A stretch of DNA of 64,000 nucleotides, taken from positions 1,240,001 to 1,304,000 of the forward strand of contig NC_072812.1 of the NCBI RefSeq assembly GCF_003013715.1, written 5' to 3'. Origin of the DNA: Candidozyma auris (Eukaryota > Ascomycota > Pichiomycetes > Serinales > Metschnikowiaceae). The position numbers were made by a program, and so were the translations under genes. Positions 28,379-38,491 of this stretch are shown here, piece after piece (the first letter of the stretch is position 1; every line of letters begins with the position of its first letter). Below the pieces are notes generated by a model that saw only the letters and a list, made by a program, of their open reading frames with translations, ran no database searches and had not been told where the DNA came from.

Positions 28379-29737
28379 AGGCTGTCACGTTTCAAATGGG
28401 TGCAAAAAAAATGTGACAGACATACTGCGCGGCCCCCGTCTACAGACAGCCATACAGAGAGAGGTGTTTCAGCCAAGCGCGCACGAGAATGTTTCTTGGA
28501 CGGCTACCTCTTTTTTTTGTTCACCCTCCCACACCATGTGTATGGGGAAACCTTCGCAATGGCGACTGAAGAATACGGACAGTACCAAGGCGGCCCCTAC
28601 GGAAACGGCGAAACACACCGACATCAAAAGCCACTCGTTACCATTGCCCGTCACACATGTGGAGAAAAAGAAAGTTCGTGGACATCGGGGCTTGTACTTG
28701 ATGGTTATAGCAGTCGCCGCAGTGTTCACCTGGTACCAGAGAAGGTAAATATGGACTGGCTCCAATGATGGCGGCACGAAGCTCAGCCAGCGGCAACGGA
28801 CCAAAATTGGTCTGCGAAAAGATTAACCGGAGGGTGCGAGACAGCGTCCAGAAAAGATAAACATAGTATGACATTCATTTGGAGCCGGTCTTCTATGTCG
28901 TTATATAGAACTGATTATGGAACTGACGGATGAAGAATTTTTTTTTTTTTTCTCATTTATTCCCATTAGATTTTGTAGGTAGACTGCTAGTTTGCCCTCT
29001 TTGGGCGACGCTGGGGCCAGTTCTGGCCAAGGGCGCGCTGGAAAAGCTCCTTCGGATACCACGCTGCGCAGCAGAAATCCTCGTGTAGAAACACGCTACA
29101 GGCGAGGCGAGACAGAAATAGCCCGAGGAGGCGAGAGCAAAGAAGAGGGTAAAAAAGACCCCCCAGCCACAGCCGTCAGCCAGCGCAAGCACCACAAAGC
29201 ACTCTCGCTCCATAAATGCCTTGTGTTAAGTGTGACAAGCTCATGGTGGTCCACTTGTTTACGATTCATATCTTTATTTACATCCACAGCTCTTTTCGTG
29301 TTTTATCCCTTTCGCCTACTAAAGCGTCTTGTGCTTTAATGCTGGTTACTGTAGTTCGCTCGCCTGGAGACAGCTGCTCGGCACAATACTTGTCTCGTTT
29401 CCTTGTCTGGAACTTTTCTTTGGCTCGTGCCTTGCAGAAGCAGTTGGCCTGGCACATTTGTGGTGGGCCGCGCCTGAAAGCATTGTTCTATTACTCACCC
29501 TAGCCCACTGATAACTTTTTTCTATTTCCCCCATCCTTCCGCTCCCTACTTTATTCCTTCTTTATACCTCCTCCACCCTTCTTTTTTACTTCGTTCCTTG
29601 AATATATTCACACTGTTTTCGGCTTACTGAGTCCTTCGTTAATCACAGTGGTACCACTATTATCACCCTCTTGTCTACCACTTCACTCCTTCAAAAAGGG
29701 CCGCTTGCATCGCTCGCTACAACACTATTAATCTCAA
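28379..29737. other. 1.36 kb interval between UGA2 and the WSC-type gene
   Basis: It contains a candidate small membrane ORF (28536-28748), a T-run near 28938, and a strongly pyrimidine-rich tract (about 29510-29720) just upstream of the WSC-type start, typical of promoters or long leaders of abundant yeast mRNAs. Other frames of 60-115 codons look spurious. Confidence 0.45.
28536..28748 (+). CDS. Possible 70-residue single-pass membrane protein
   Basis: Starting at the ATG at 28536 (a second at 28542), the frame encodes a polar N-terminal half rich in Lys/Thr, then KKKVRGHRG, a hydrophobic stretch GLYLMVIAVAAVFTW and a short basic end YQRR. The layout resembles small tail-anchored or mitochondrial inner-membrane proteins. 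A different frame from 28560 also looks plausible at its start. No homologue is recognised. Confidence 0.33.
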   Translation: MCMGKPSQWRLKNTDSTKAAPTETAKHTDIKSHSLPLPVTHVEKKKVRGHRGLYLMVIAVAAVFTWYQRR

Positions 29738-30754
29738 ATGAAGTTGGTGCTCCCATTCTTCCTTGTTTCCGTTGTCCTTGCAGCGGACACGGGCATCGGG
29801 TGCTTCTCCCAAGTTGACACGAGTAACTTCAAGGAGAATGGCCAATGGGAAACCTCCGACTCGTGTGCTAAGAGCTGCGGGTCACAGTACCCGTACGTGG
29901 CCATCAAAAACGGTGGCATGTGCTACTGTCTATCCACCAGACCCTCCTCCAACCAGGTGTCTACGTCACAATGTAGTACCCCGTGCAATGGGTACGGAAC
30001 CGTCAACTGCGGTGGGCAAAACGCGTTCACCGTCTTCAACGGTTTGGGCGAGGACACAGGTGCCAGTGCTGGGTCACTGGCGCTGCTGCTGTCCTCCTCC
30101 AGCACTTCCACGCTGACAAGTTCCACTGTGTCGGCCTCCACAAATTCTCCTTCGACGAGTCAAGTGGCACAGTCCACATCCCTGGACGAAGAACCGGCGC
30201 CAACAACGCTGTCTTCCAGTACATCCTCAAGCTCCACGCACACCAGGGTGATCACTTCCACCAATCAAGACGGTGCCACAAAGACAATCACCCAAAGCAT
30301 GCGTCCTACTTCTACATCTTCCACAAAGGCATCATCTTCCGCTAGCCCTCAGCTGAAGAGCTCATCCACAAATGTTGGCGCCATAGCCGGAGGCGTGGTT
30401 GGCGGAGTGGTTGGGCTAATTGCTATATGTCTTGGTGTCTTCTTCTTTATCCGCCACAGAAGAAATGATGAGAGTGATGAAGAAGAGTTCTTTGAAAAGG
30501 GTTCGGGCTCTGGTGGTATCTCTAGAGGCAACGGAACCGCCAAGTCGAAAAAGTTCAACTCTGCATTTGACATGCCTATGGCCAACCCCTTCTCGGACGA
30601 GTTCGCTGACAAGAGAGCATCCAAAATGACCACCAACGGTTTGGCTGATCCCAGACTTAATCCTGCAATTGTGGGACGCAAGCGACTCTCGGACGGATCA
30701 TTAGCAGACGAAACTGACTATTCGCGCAAGATTCTAGCGGTGGCCAACCCTTGA
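29738..30754 (+). CDS. WSC-domain cell wall stress sensor
   Basis: A 338-residue type I membrane protein: signal peptide (MKLVLPFFLVSVVLA), WSC domain with eight cysteines (about 20-100: GCFSQ, CAKSCGSQ, CYCLS, CSTPCNG, CGG), a Ser/Thr-rich rod, one TM helix (GVVGLIAICLGVFFFI, about 223-238) preceded by small residues, and a cytoplasmic tail with NPFSDEF and a DETDYSRKILAVANP end. This is the Wsc1/2/3 layout feeding Rho1 and the cell-integrity MAP kinase pathway. Which paralogue it is cannot be decided here. Confidence 0.9.
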   Translation: MKLVLPFFLVSVVLAADTGIGCFSQVDTSNFKENGQWETSDSCAKSCGSQYPYVAIKNGGMCYCLSTRPSSNQVSTSQCSTPCNGYGTVNCGGQNAFTVFNGLGEDTGASAGSLALLLSSSSTSTLTSSTVSASTNSPSTSQVAQSTSLDEEPAPTTLSSSTSSSSTHTRVITSTNQDGATKTITQSMRPTSTSSTKASSSASPQLKSSSTNVGAIAGGVVGGVVGLIAICLGVFFFIRHRRNDESDEEEFFEKGSGSGGISRGNGTAKSKKFNSAFDMPMANPFSDEFADKRASKMTTNGLADPRLNPAIVGRKRLSDGSLADETDYSRKILAVANP

Positions 30755-31072
30755 TGTGATATTTATGAGTTGTGATCTTTTTTTTACGGGTATTTGTAAC
30801 TATACATTGATAACCTATGATGTAGACAGCAGGACTACCACAAATCAATAGACAATTAACGACCCAGCGAAGACCAGGTGCTATTTAATTAGACACTGTC
30901 ATTGTAGCTCTACGGCGGCTATACGGTAGGTGCACTAATGTATTGCCCTGCACCCGTGAGAAGCCGAATGTCAAAATTACTCCACGCATTTCTGTGCACT
31001 AGTCACCACACAATACTACTACCTGCCATTAGCACATTTCATACAAACATCGAGAGATCCTAGACCTTCCTT
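30755..31072. other. Intergenic, no gene seen
   Basis: A 318 bp interval between tandem genes containing the terminator of the WSC-type gene (a T-run near 30778) and the promoter of the DUF2408 gene. No distinct element is recognised. Confidence 0.45.
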
Positions 31073-32722
31073 ATGACCAAGGCAATCCCCGCATACGAGA
31101 AGCCGCTTTATGAATCCTTGACTGGGTTGTACAATACTTTATCAGATCTAAAAAACAACAGAACAAAATACATCAGCTCTAAACAAGTGTACATCATATA
31201 CGATGATTTCTTGAAACAAGTGCACGAACTCAGCATTGTCAGGAAGGATGAGGAATTAAAGGGAATGACCCTTCAGCTTCCAAATCCTACAGACTCGCTC
31301 ATTGACGATATCTGGCAGTTACTATCCTTGTCGTTTGTCACCTGTGGGCTCATAAAATTTGCCCCAGCAACGTACTCGTCACTCAGCACAGTCTACAAGC
31401 TTCTTACTCACTTAAAAGAGTGTCAAATTTACAGTTTTGACGACTTGAAGCCCATCAAGGCGAGGTTGGAAGAAATCAAAACCATCATTGACACAAGTGA
31501 GGACGCTGACGACAGCGGCTCAGACTCAGATGACATGATAGACCATAAACGCGAGGAGAGCTTGTTGCTTAGAAACAAGCTCACAAAATGTCAGCAAGTG
31601 TACCAGGAGCTCGAAGACTCATTCAGGAAGATTCCAAAAGACTTGGAGCCCACGTATGCTAAGCTCATCCAGATCAGGAAAGTGTTGCTCAATTACCTCA
31701 CGCATCAGGAAACAGACCCTCGAAAAGTGTCTCAAAAAGTAGAAGAGTTGGAGTCGGATTTGAAAATTATTGAAAGCCAGAGAGACGACGGTGGAAAGTT
31801 CCACAGTGCCGTGGCTTCCGAATCTGACTTGAATACCACGCAGATGGTGCTCAATGCATTGTTGGACGAATGTCATAATTTCATCAAAGATTTGAAGATT
31901 CAGCTGGATACTACGGGAATCTCAACGCTTTTTGAGGACCTTACTCTCGACAATCCGCAGCATGAAGAGTTCGAGAAGATCGCCCTGGGCATCAAATCGG
32001 TTTACGGAGAATTGCTCACCTTGAGGCAAACTTTAGAAAACTTGCTCATCACTCGCAGGTGGACCATGCGTGAAACAGACTTGTACAACTACCAAAAAGC
32101 ATTGAAGAGTCTTGACGAACAAAGGCTCAACTTCAACAAACGCATTGCTGCAGCCTCGGGCAGCCCCATTTCAAAAAAGCTCAAGCGAGCGCAGCTTTTA
32201 GTGCTTTACTTACTAAGAAGATGTTACTCTTTGATTTACAAGCTTCTTGAGAGCTCAGAACCGGTGTCTGAGTCTCTTCAACCAATTCATAATCAGTTAC
32301 TGACCGTGAGGCGGTGTCTCTTGGAAATCAAGAGAGTGGACGGACTAAACAATCTTCGGGAACTTTATCCGTTCCAATTTAAGCTAGCATCTTTGGATAA
32401 TTTGAGAGATGACGGCAAATTCATCGTAAATGGCCAGGTTCCCGAAGGACAGGGCACTCTCAATGCTCTCTTAGCAGAATGCTTCGATATCATGCACGAG
32501 CTTAAGATTGAGTTGGAAGAGAAGGAGGAAAACGAGGACGAGCCTGATGGAAATGATGAAGTTCACATCACTGATGAGGAGGACAAGGAATCTGACGATG
32601 AGGTTGAGCTAAAGAGAAATCGTTTTGTGGGTTTCAACGAGGCCGACTACGACATGGTCTGTGACAGCGACAATCTCAGCAGTGCCTCTGATTCCGAGTT
32701 CGAGAGTAATGACTACTATTAA
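31073..32722 (+). CDS. CUB1: DUF2408 / UPF0662 protein (Cub1-like)
   Basis: A 549-residue mostly helical protein, almost the length of S. cerevisiae YPL260W/Cub1 (about 551). Two similar helical halves are seen: each has a LLxxCxxxxxxLK pattern (LLDECHNFIKDLK near 266 and LLAECFDIMHELK near 466), matching the duplicated DUF2408 domain. An acidic linker lies near 145-155 and an acidic C-terminal tail follows. Cub1 has been linked genetically to proteasome function and DNA-damage response; the molecular activity is unknown. It lies directly upstream of STS1. Confidence 0.78.
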   Translation: MTKAIPAYEKPLYESLTGLYNTLSDLKNNRTKYISSKQVYIIYDDFLKQVHELSIVRKDEELKGMTLQLPNPTDSLIDDIWQLLSLSFVTCGLIKFAPATYSSLSTVYKLLTHLKECQIYSFDDLKPIKARLEEIKTIIDTSEDADDSGSDSDDMIDHKREESLLLRNKLTKCQQVYQELEDSFRKIPKDLEPTYAKLIQIRKVLLNYLTHQETDPRKVSQKVEELESDLKIIESQRDDGGKFHSAVASESDLNTTQMVLNALLDECHNFIKDLKIQLDTTGISTLFEDLTLDNPQHEEFEKIALGIKSVYGELLTLRQTLENLLITRRWTMRETDLYNYQKALKSLDEQRLNFNKRIAAASGSPISKKLKRAQLLVLYLLRRCYSLIYKLLESSEPVSESLQPIHNQLLTVRRCLLEIKRVDGLNNLRELYPFQFKLASLDNLRDDGKFIVNGQVPEGQGTLNALLAECFDIMHELKIELEEKEENEDEPDGNDEVHITDEEDKESDDEVELKRNRFVGFNEADYDMVCDSDNLSSASDSEFESNDYY

Positions 32723-32947
32723 TTACCATATTCAAGTAATACTCTCCCGCTAGCAGTTTGCTGGTTGCACTGTGCAGCCCATCACCTATGTATAAGTGCG
32801 CGATTCAGAGTCTCCTTGACGGACCACTGCCATAGTTATCCTCTCACCTCTTCTGTACTGCACTTAATTCTAGTGGCCCTCAGAAAAAGGAATCTTGCGG
32901 TATAATACTCCAACGAACTCTCGAGACCCATCTGATACATCTTTTAA

Positions 32948-33946
32948 ATGTCGACCTCAGCAGATTTGCCCTGGCGGAGGGCCTTTCTGTCGGACGATCA
33001 AGTGTTCAACATAAATAATAACCTTCGGAGGCTCCCTAAAAGGAAGAGAATCCACTTGGATGAACCTCTGGCTCCAGTTAAGCTGATGGTAACAAAGCGT
33101 TATCATACTCCATCGCATCAAATACATCAGTCCAGTTTCCCTCTGTCTGTGGCAGGTCCAAAGTCAAAGAAGTCCAAGACGCCCAGAATCTGTGGGCTGA
33201 GCTTGCCCGTTAGTCGTCTCATCGAAACGTTGAACAAGGACTCCCTACAAGACTTACTTCAACAAATCATCACGCATCATCCCGAAACGGCAGCAACCAT
33301 CTCGAAGGTTTCGTCCAAGGCAAACTTGGATGACTCTGTCACCTTGATCAGAAGCAAATTTCAAAAAATCACTGATCATTTGCCGTATAAGTGTGATGTT
33401 GAAAGTGACTATTCTTACATCAGAGTTAAAGTTCACCTCACAGAATTTCTCAATTGTTCATCAGATTTTATTCTCACCTTGCTTCCGCCCATGGATGTAG
33501 GGTTATCCTACGCATGTTCCATGTTGGATGTCATAACTACAATGATTCACAATTTGCCCAACTTTTCCAATAACGAGTTTCAGTATACCAAATCGACTGC
33601 CTATGAACAAATTGCAAATCTGTGGCTCATTATTTTGACAAATAAGGCTAACCGAGAAGATGATGGCGACGCTGTTTGCGATGACTCAACCACAAGTACC
33701 CAAAATGTGGAAAACACATTGGAGTTTGTTAGGACGATAAGAACGGAGGATATACTTGCAAAACTAGAGAAGCACAACGAGTTGTCATTGGGAAAGTTTA
33801 CTGCGGTATTGGACTTCATCAAATCTGAATTAGAGGCATATGAGAGAATACACCATTCTCTTAACAACAATGGGATCTCCCTTTTGAGTGACATGATCTC
33901 TGTTGATTACTCAAATTACTCGATAACCGCTAGAACAAGCCACTAG
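32948..33946 (+). CDS. STS1: Nuclear proteasome tethering factor Sts1 (Cut8 family)
   Basis: A 332-residue homologue of Sts1/Cut8, which tethers 26S proteasomes in the nucleus. The N-terminus has a basic KRKR nuclear-signal-like stretch; the conserved core begins LSLPVSRLIETLNKDSLQDLL, followed by YSYIRVKVHLTEFLNCSSDFILTLLPP, and a C-terminal helical bundle. The N-terminal region of this family is short-lived and ubiquitinated. It is immediately downstream of the Cub1-like gene on the same strand, 225 bp apart. Confidence 0.9.
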   Translation: MSTSADLPWRRAFLSDDQVFNINNNLRRLPKRKRIHLDEPLAPVKLMVTKRYHTPSHQIHQSSFPLSVAGPKSKKSKTPRICGLSLPVSRLIETLNKDSLQDLLQQIITHHPETAATISKVSSKANLDDSVTLIRSKFQKITDHLPYKCDVESDYSYIRVKVHLTEFLNCSSDFILTLLPPMDVGLSYACSMLDVITTMIHNLPNFSNNEFQYTKSTAYEQIANLWLIILTNKANREDDGDAVCDDSTTSTQNVENTLEFVRTIRTEDILAKLEKHNELSLGKFTAVLDFIKSELEAYERIHHSLNNNGISLLSDMISVDYSNYSITARTSH

Positions 33947-34104
33947 ACCTGTTTGTTTTAATCATGATTTTTGTATCTGGCAAAGGGCGCGGGAATGGCG
34001 CTATACAAGGTTCTTTAACATATTACGTAGGTAAATGGGAATATCATTAAAATGAATCTACTATACAAAAATGTAAGCCCTAATGTATACATTAAGGGCC
34101 TAAA

Positions 34105-35679
34105 CTATGCAAATCTACCGAGAGCTGGTCCAAGCTCGTCCTTTTTGTCGGGTACTCCCAACTCTTTGAGTCTCAATTTCTCTCTTCTTTCTTCCTCGAG
34201 CGCCAAATTTCTCTCAGCCCTCATTTTTCTAGCATCCATAACATTATTCTTGTTCTTCTCCAAGTACTTCTTTAACTTAGACTTCTCTCTCGGAAGGTCT
34301 GGTCTGATTTCGAATTCCTTGCTTTCCCTTTCTTTGGCCTCTTCAGCCTCAACTTTCTCCAAATCTCTCTTGTTCAATCTCACGTCACGAGCTTTCTCGT
34401 CCACCAAACCAATGTAGTTAGGATCCAATGCAATTGTGTCGGGAGCCAACTTGTTAAGTAAAGCTTTGACTTCACCCTCCTGTCTCTGCTTGGCGGATTC
34501 ATATGGATTGACCTCCATAGCGTCGAAGTTAGCTTCACCAGCGCCTGGAATTATCAAGGATGAAATACCTTTCTTATGACCTACTCCTAGAAGATCCTCG
34601 AAGGGTACAAATTTAGCACTCTCGATCTTTGATCCAGGTAAGAGATGAGTCATATAGGGTTCATCCTGATGACCCTTGTGAAGATCCTTCCACACAGTAA
34701 TGTGCGGTCCCCAGCCCACGGAAAGGAGACCATTATCGGAATAATCTAATGATGTAGCAGGGGTAGGAGTACGGTACACGTCTAGCTCTTTAAAATTTCT
34801 AAGGTCCCAGAGTTTCACAACCTTGTCCGACCCAGCGACCGCCATATACTTACCTTCCCTGTCTATCGCTAAGTCACGAACAGGTCCTCTAGTAGCTTGT
34901 ATCTTTGCTACGGGCTCATTGGCAGAGGGCGTCCACAAGGTTACAACACCGTTGGCATGCCCCAAATGCATGACTGCATTCCATGGGTTTTGCTTCATTG
35001 CCTGCGTTGGTCCCATCCTTGTTCTGAGCTCTTTTACCATTGTACCAGTGGTGACATCATGATATTTCAAATATCCGGAATGACCAGCACCCACAAGTAA
35101 GAGATGGTAAGGTAGGAAATCCAACATTGTGTGTTCCACATGCTGTTTTAGTCTATGGAGCTCCAAACCTGTTCTGTCGTAGATAAAAGTGTACTTCTTT
35201 TGCGCAACTGCAAAGTATTGATCGTTGTGAAAATACTTCACTGCGTTCACCGTCTCATTCAAAAAGAGCTCACAATCTAGCTTACCTAGACGCCAATCCA
35301 TGGCGGCCACATGGCCCTTTCGGCCTCCAATCAATAACTTACGACCATTTCTCGAGTAGGAAAGGGTGTAGGGGCCAAACTCGGGTAGGTTAAGGTCAAA
35401 CTTCTTGTTGGCCGTGCTAACGTCCACGACATTGGCAATATCGTCCTGTTTGAACTTCATCGTTCTTTCCATTGGTCCATCTGCTTCCAAATATCCTGCT
35501 TCTTCTTGAAGCAACATATCTGTTGCAGCAGCAGAGCTGACGAACTCCTTGTACTGGTCGTCAACTTTTTTCATGCCCTTGTAATTTCTTCTCTTATTTG
35601 CCCTAGGTAACTTTTTTGAGAATTTTCCCTGATCTCTTTCATACTTCGTAGGGACCACACGGTCTCGGGTTGGTGCCAT
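34105..35679 (-). CDS. UTP7: SSU processome WD-repeat protein Utp7
   Basis: Nucleolar U3 snoRNP (SSU processome) component required for 18S rRNA maturation. The 524 residues match the family. There is a basic N-terminus (KLPRANKRRNYKGMKK), a seven-bladed WD propeller with KLWDLRNF and similar repeats, then the BING4-type C-terminal region (GVGHKKGISSLIIPGAGEAN) and a charged helical tail. A PAC box lies 37 bp upstream, as is usual for ribosome-biogenesis genes. Divergent from URA9. Confidence 0.95.
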   Translation of the reverse strand: MAPTRDRVVPTKYERDQGKFSKKLPRANKRRNYKGMKKVDDQYKEFVSSAAATDMLLQEEAGYLEADGPMERTMKFKQDDIANVVDVSTANKKFDLNLPEFGPYTLSYSRNGRKLLIGGRKGHVAAMDWRLGKLDCELFLNETVNAVKYFHNDQYFAVAQKKYTFIYDRTGLELHRLKQHVEHTMLDFLPYHLLLVGAGHSGYLKYHDVTTGTMVKELRTRMGPTQAMKQNPWNAVMHLGHANGVVTLWTPSANEPVAKIQATRGPVRDLAIDREGKYMAVAGSDKVVKLWDLRNFKELDVYRTPTPATSLDYSDNGLLSVGWGPHITVWKDLHKGHQDEPYMTHLLPGSKIESAKFVPFEDLLGVGHKKGISSLIIPGAGEANFDAMEVNPYESAKQRQEGEVKALLNKLAPDTIALDPNYIGLVDEKARDVRLNKRDLEKVEAEEAKERESKEFEIRPDLPREKSKLKKYLEKNKNNVMDARKMRAERNLALEEERREKLRLKELGVPDKKDELGPALGRFA

Positions 35680-35715
35680 GATCTATATTGCAAGGAAGAG
35701 ATGTACTCGAAATTT

Positions 35716-35725
35716 GCGATGAGAT
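35716..35725. promoter_or_regulatory. PAC box (GCGATGAGAT) upstream of UTP7
   Basis: A perfect GCGATGAGAT, the polymerase A and C box of yeast ribosome-biogenesis promoters, lies 37-46 bp upstream of the UTP7 start at 35679. Confidence 0.75.
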
Positions 35726-36147
35726 GCGCACCCTCTCTATGCGGGTGAAGGCTGCAAACGACACTACGTGAATGGAAATTACGCCACATTTGCAAATGAA
35801 CCTAAGATACTTAAACATACGAAAGTTTGGATGTTCAATTTTCCAAGTAAGCCTCAAATTGCTATTTTTCGGCGGGTTTTATATTTTCGAACCAAGGTGA
35901 AGAGCATCAACAAATTCGAGTTCTCACATTCGCAGGTGCCTCTAGTAACGAACTTTCAAACTTTTTTGGCAAGCGATATTTGGCAAAGTTGGCTACTTTC
36001 TATCCTCCATCAAGAATTCTGGTTTAATCAACATTTTAATTCTTTAACTCCCAAAATGCGTTTTTCGAGGTTCCCTTGTCACCTGATCTCCACTGAAATT
36101 TCTCGACCATTTATCGGCGCAGGAATATCTAATTCTCAACCTTCACG
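35726..36147. other. Divergent UTP7-URA9 intergenic region
   Basis: About 420 bp to the URA9 start. Overlapping short frames are not convincing. Pyrimidine-rich and T-rich stretches precede URA9. Confidence 0.45.
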
Positions 36148-37431
36148 ATGCGGAGATTTTTCATTCGGTCCTTCGCCAGAGCTACACCCAAAAAAGGTGC
36201 TCGTACAATCAAGAGCAGCATTGTGCCATTTCCCGTAACCGTTACGGTTGGCGCAATTGGTGCTTCTATTGTGGCATATTACATGCTAGATGCCAAAGCG
36301 GGTATCCACGAGTATGTGTTCTGTCCGTTAATCAGAGCGTTCACAGACGCAGAAAATGGCCACAAACTAGGCATAAAGCTCATGAGTCTTGGCATTTCTC
36401 CCAAGTTGAGAAGAGAGTCCGAAGAAAGGGAGAGGGAGTTTGATGCACTTTTGGGCGTTGACGTTTTTGGCACGCATTTGAAATCCCCCATTGGTCTTGC
36501 CGCTGGTTTGGACAAGGAAGGTATAGCTATTGACTCTCTTTTCGATACCGGCTTCTCATATGTGGAAATTGGTTCTGTAACGCCAGAACCTCAGCCTGGT
36601 AACCCCCAACCACGTTTCTTCAGATTGCCTAGAGACGACGCCGTGATCAATAGGTATGGATTCAACTCGCTGGGCCATTTGAGTGTTTTGCTCAATTTGA
36701 AAGCAAGATTCCAGGAGTGGATGAGCCACGAGAACAATGCGAAGAGACCAGGCAGACTCTTGGCTGTGAATTTGGGTAAGAACAAAAACGGTGATGAAGT
36801 ACAAGATTACGTGACTGGTGTGCGCAGATTTGCCCATTACGCTGATGTTTTGGTTGTTAATGTCTCATCTCCCAATACACCTGGCTTGAGGGATCTTCAA
36901 AGTGAACTGAAACTCACGGATCTCTTGAAGGCGGTTGTCAAGGAAAGAAATGCACAAGGAAAAAATTCTTGCGGCAAGCAACCTCCGGTGCTCGTCAAAG
37001 TTGCACCTGACTTAACAGAGCCCGAAATTGAGTCGATTGCCAATTCGGCAAAACAGTCTAAAGTCGATGGAATCATCATTTCTAACACTACTATTCAAAG
37101 ACCAAGCAATCTTTTGACTACTGACATCAGCCTTATTAATCAGGCCGGTGGCTTATCAGGTAAACCATTGAAGCCCTTGTCTCTTCAGGCATTGAGAACA
37201 CTCAGAAAACATACGAAGGATAGTAATTTGGTGTTGGTGGGTTGTGGCGGAATTTCATCTGGAAAGGACGCTCTCGAGTTTGGTAAGGCTGGAGCCTCAT
37301 TTATCGAGTTATATACTGCTTTCGCCTACAAAGGTCCGGGTTTGCCAGCCAAAATTAGAGATGAGTTAACAGCTTTGTTGAGGAAGGAAGGCAAAACCTG
37401 GCAACAAATCATTGGCGAGGACGATAAATAA
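36148..37431 (+). CDS. URA9: Mitochondrial class 2 dihydroorotate dehydrogenase
   Basis: Oxidises dihydroorotate to orotate in pyrimidine synthesis, passing electrons to ubiquinone at the inner membrane. The N-terminus is an Arg/Ser-rich presequence ([16 protein letters not shown]) followed by one TM helix ([18 protein letters not shown]). Then comes the FMN barrel with [12 protein letters not shown], the [11 protein letters not shown] signature and the class 2 catalytic serine in NVSSPNTPG. The 427-residue length fits. S. cerevisiae instead has the cytosolic class 1A enzyme, so this places the organism outside that lineage. Confidence 0.95.
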   Translation: MRRFFIRSFARATPKKGARTIKSSIVPFPVTVTVGAIGASIVAYYMLDAKAGIHEYVFCPLIRAFTDAENGHKLGIKLMSLGISPKLRRESEEREREFDALLGVDVFGTHLKSPIGLAAGLDKEGIAIDSLFDTGFSYVEIGSVTPEPQPGNPQPRFFRLPRDDAVINRYGFNSLGHLSVLLNLKARFQEWMSHENNAKRPGRLLAVNLGKNKNGDEVQDYVTGVRRFAHYADVLVVNVSSPNTPGLRDLQSELKLTDLLKAVVKERNAQGKNSCGKQPPVLVKVAPDLTEPEIESIANSAKQSKVDGIIISNTTIQRPSNLLTTDISLINQAGGLSGKPLKPLSLQALRTLRKHTKDSNLVLVGCGGISSGKDALEFGKAGASFIELYTAFAYKGPGLPAKIRDELTALLRKEGKTWQQIIGEDDK

Positions 37432-37524
37432 AATCATATAGATTGTCTGCAATAAAGACATAGAAAATTTAAAGATTGGCCCGAAGATAAACGCGCTCGC
37501 ATAAAAAAAACCTTGTTTAGATTG

Positions 37525-37530
37525 CACGTG
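37525..37530. promoter_or_regulatory. CACGTG box upstream of DAM1
   Basis: GCACGTGAC lies 101-106 bp upstream of the DAM1 start at 37631, in the short URA9-DAM1 interval. Confidence 0.45.
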
Positions 37531-37630
37531 ACCACTCACGAAATCGCAAAGCTTCCCATAAACAAAGTGTTTGTGTATACCTTCAAGTCTGTCATTTCAA
37601 AGGTTCAAAAATTTTGAACCATCCAGCAAT

Positions 37631-38485
37631 ATGTCATCCAGACCGAACACGCCTGGAAACCGCCGGCGGGACTCCTCCAGAAAATCACATAGGTCTTCCG
37701 GCTTGCATCTCGTACTTCCGCCTTCACCCAATGTTCATTACCCCATCACTGAAGAATCCACCCCTTTAGAATCTGATCGTAATATAGAAAGACTAGAAAA
37801 CTTGTCTGAGTCGGCTGCTCAGCTCTCCCACAATATGACTGAGCTATCTAAAATTCACAATGCTGTGAACACGCAGTTCAATGAGCCGTTTGCAAGTTTC
37901 CTCTATGGCTTGTTTCTCACGATGTTCTGCAACAGTTTCCCAGGATGCCCAACATATGAGCAATTCGAAAGCATACTCAAAGCACGCAATAATGAGCAGA
38001 AAATTGAGGAATTGAATGGCCGTATAAGCAAGGCTAAGGAGGAAAACGCCAGGCTCCAACAGTTAATAGCACAAGCGGGACCTCAACGAGTGACATCCGC
38101 GTCTATTGGAGACGTCACCAGAACAACTCCATACTCAAGAGCCAGACTCCAGAGACCCAATGTCCGGACCGGCTTGTATCCTACACCTACCAGAAAGAAA
38201 GTCACTGTGGCTCAGGATGACACCTCAACTTCTGAGTCCTTTGCCGACACATCAGCGACTAAGACAAGTTCATCTTCCAAAATTCCACAACCTTCTGTGC
38301 AAACAAGAACCGGTCCTAATCTTAATCAGCCACCGCGTTATATGCGGGGATTATTTGACAAGACGCCCACTAATAACATCGCTCGAGGCAATCAGAGAGT
38401 ATCAAAAAAGGCGTCATCTCGTTCTGAAAAAGGAAGGTTCACGCATACCAGCCGAAGTACGAAACATCGACCACCATTTCGTTAA
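37631..38485 (+). CDS. DAM1: DASH complex subunit Dam1
   Basis: Kinetochore-microtubule coupling subunit of the DASH/Dam1 ring. The ATG at 37631 gives 284 residues; the frame is open upstream but unconserved. The conserved Dam1 helical core is at about residues 50-115 (NIERLENLSESAAQLSHNM, then NEPFASFLYGLFLTMFCNSFPGCP). The C-terminal half is disordered, basic and Ser-rich, with RRDSS/RKSHRSS-type Aurora (Ipl1) patterns near the N-terminus. The stop codon lies only 6 bp from the end of the opposing 57-codon gene. Confidence 0.93.
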   Translation: MSSRPNTPGNRRRDSSRKSHRSSGLHLVLPPSPNVHYPITEESTPLESDRNIERLENLSESAAQLSHNMTELSKIHNAVNTQFNEPFASFLYGLFLTMFCNSFPGCPTYEQFESILKARNNEQKIEELNGRISKAKEENARLQQLIAQAGPQRVTSASIGDVTRTTPYSRARLQRPNVRTGLYPTPTRKKVTVAQDDTSTSESFADTSATKTSSSSKIPQPSVQTRTGPNLNQPPRYMRGLFDKTPTNNIARGNQRVSKKASSRSEKGRFTHTSRSTKHRPPFR

Positions 38486-38491
38486 CGAATT

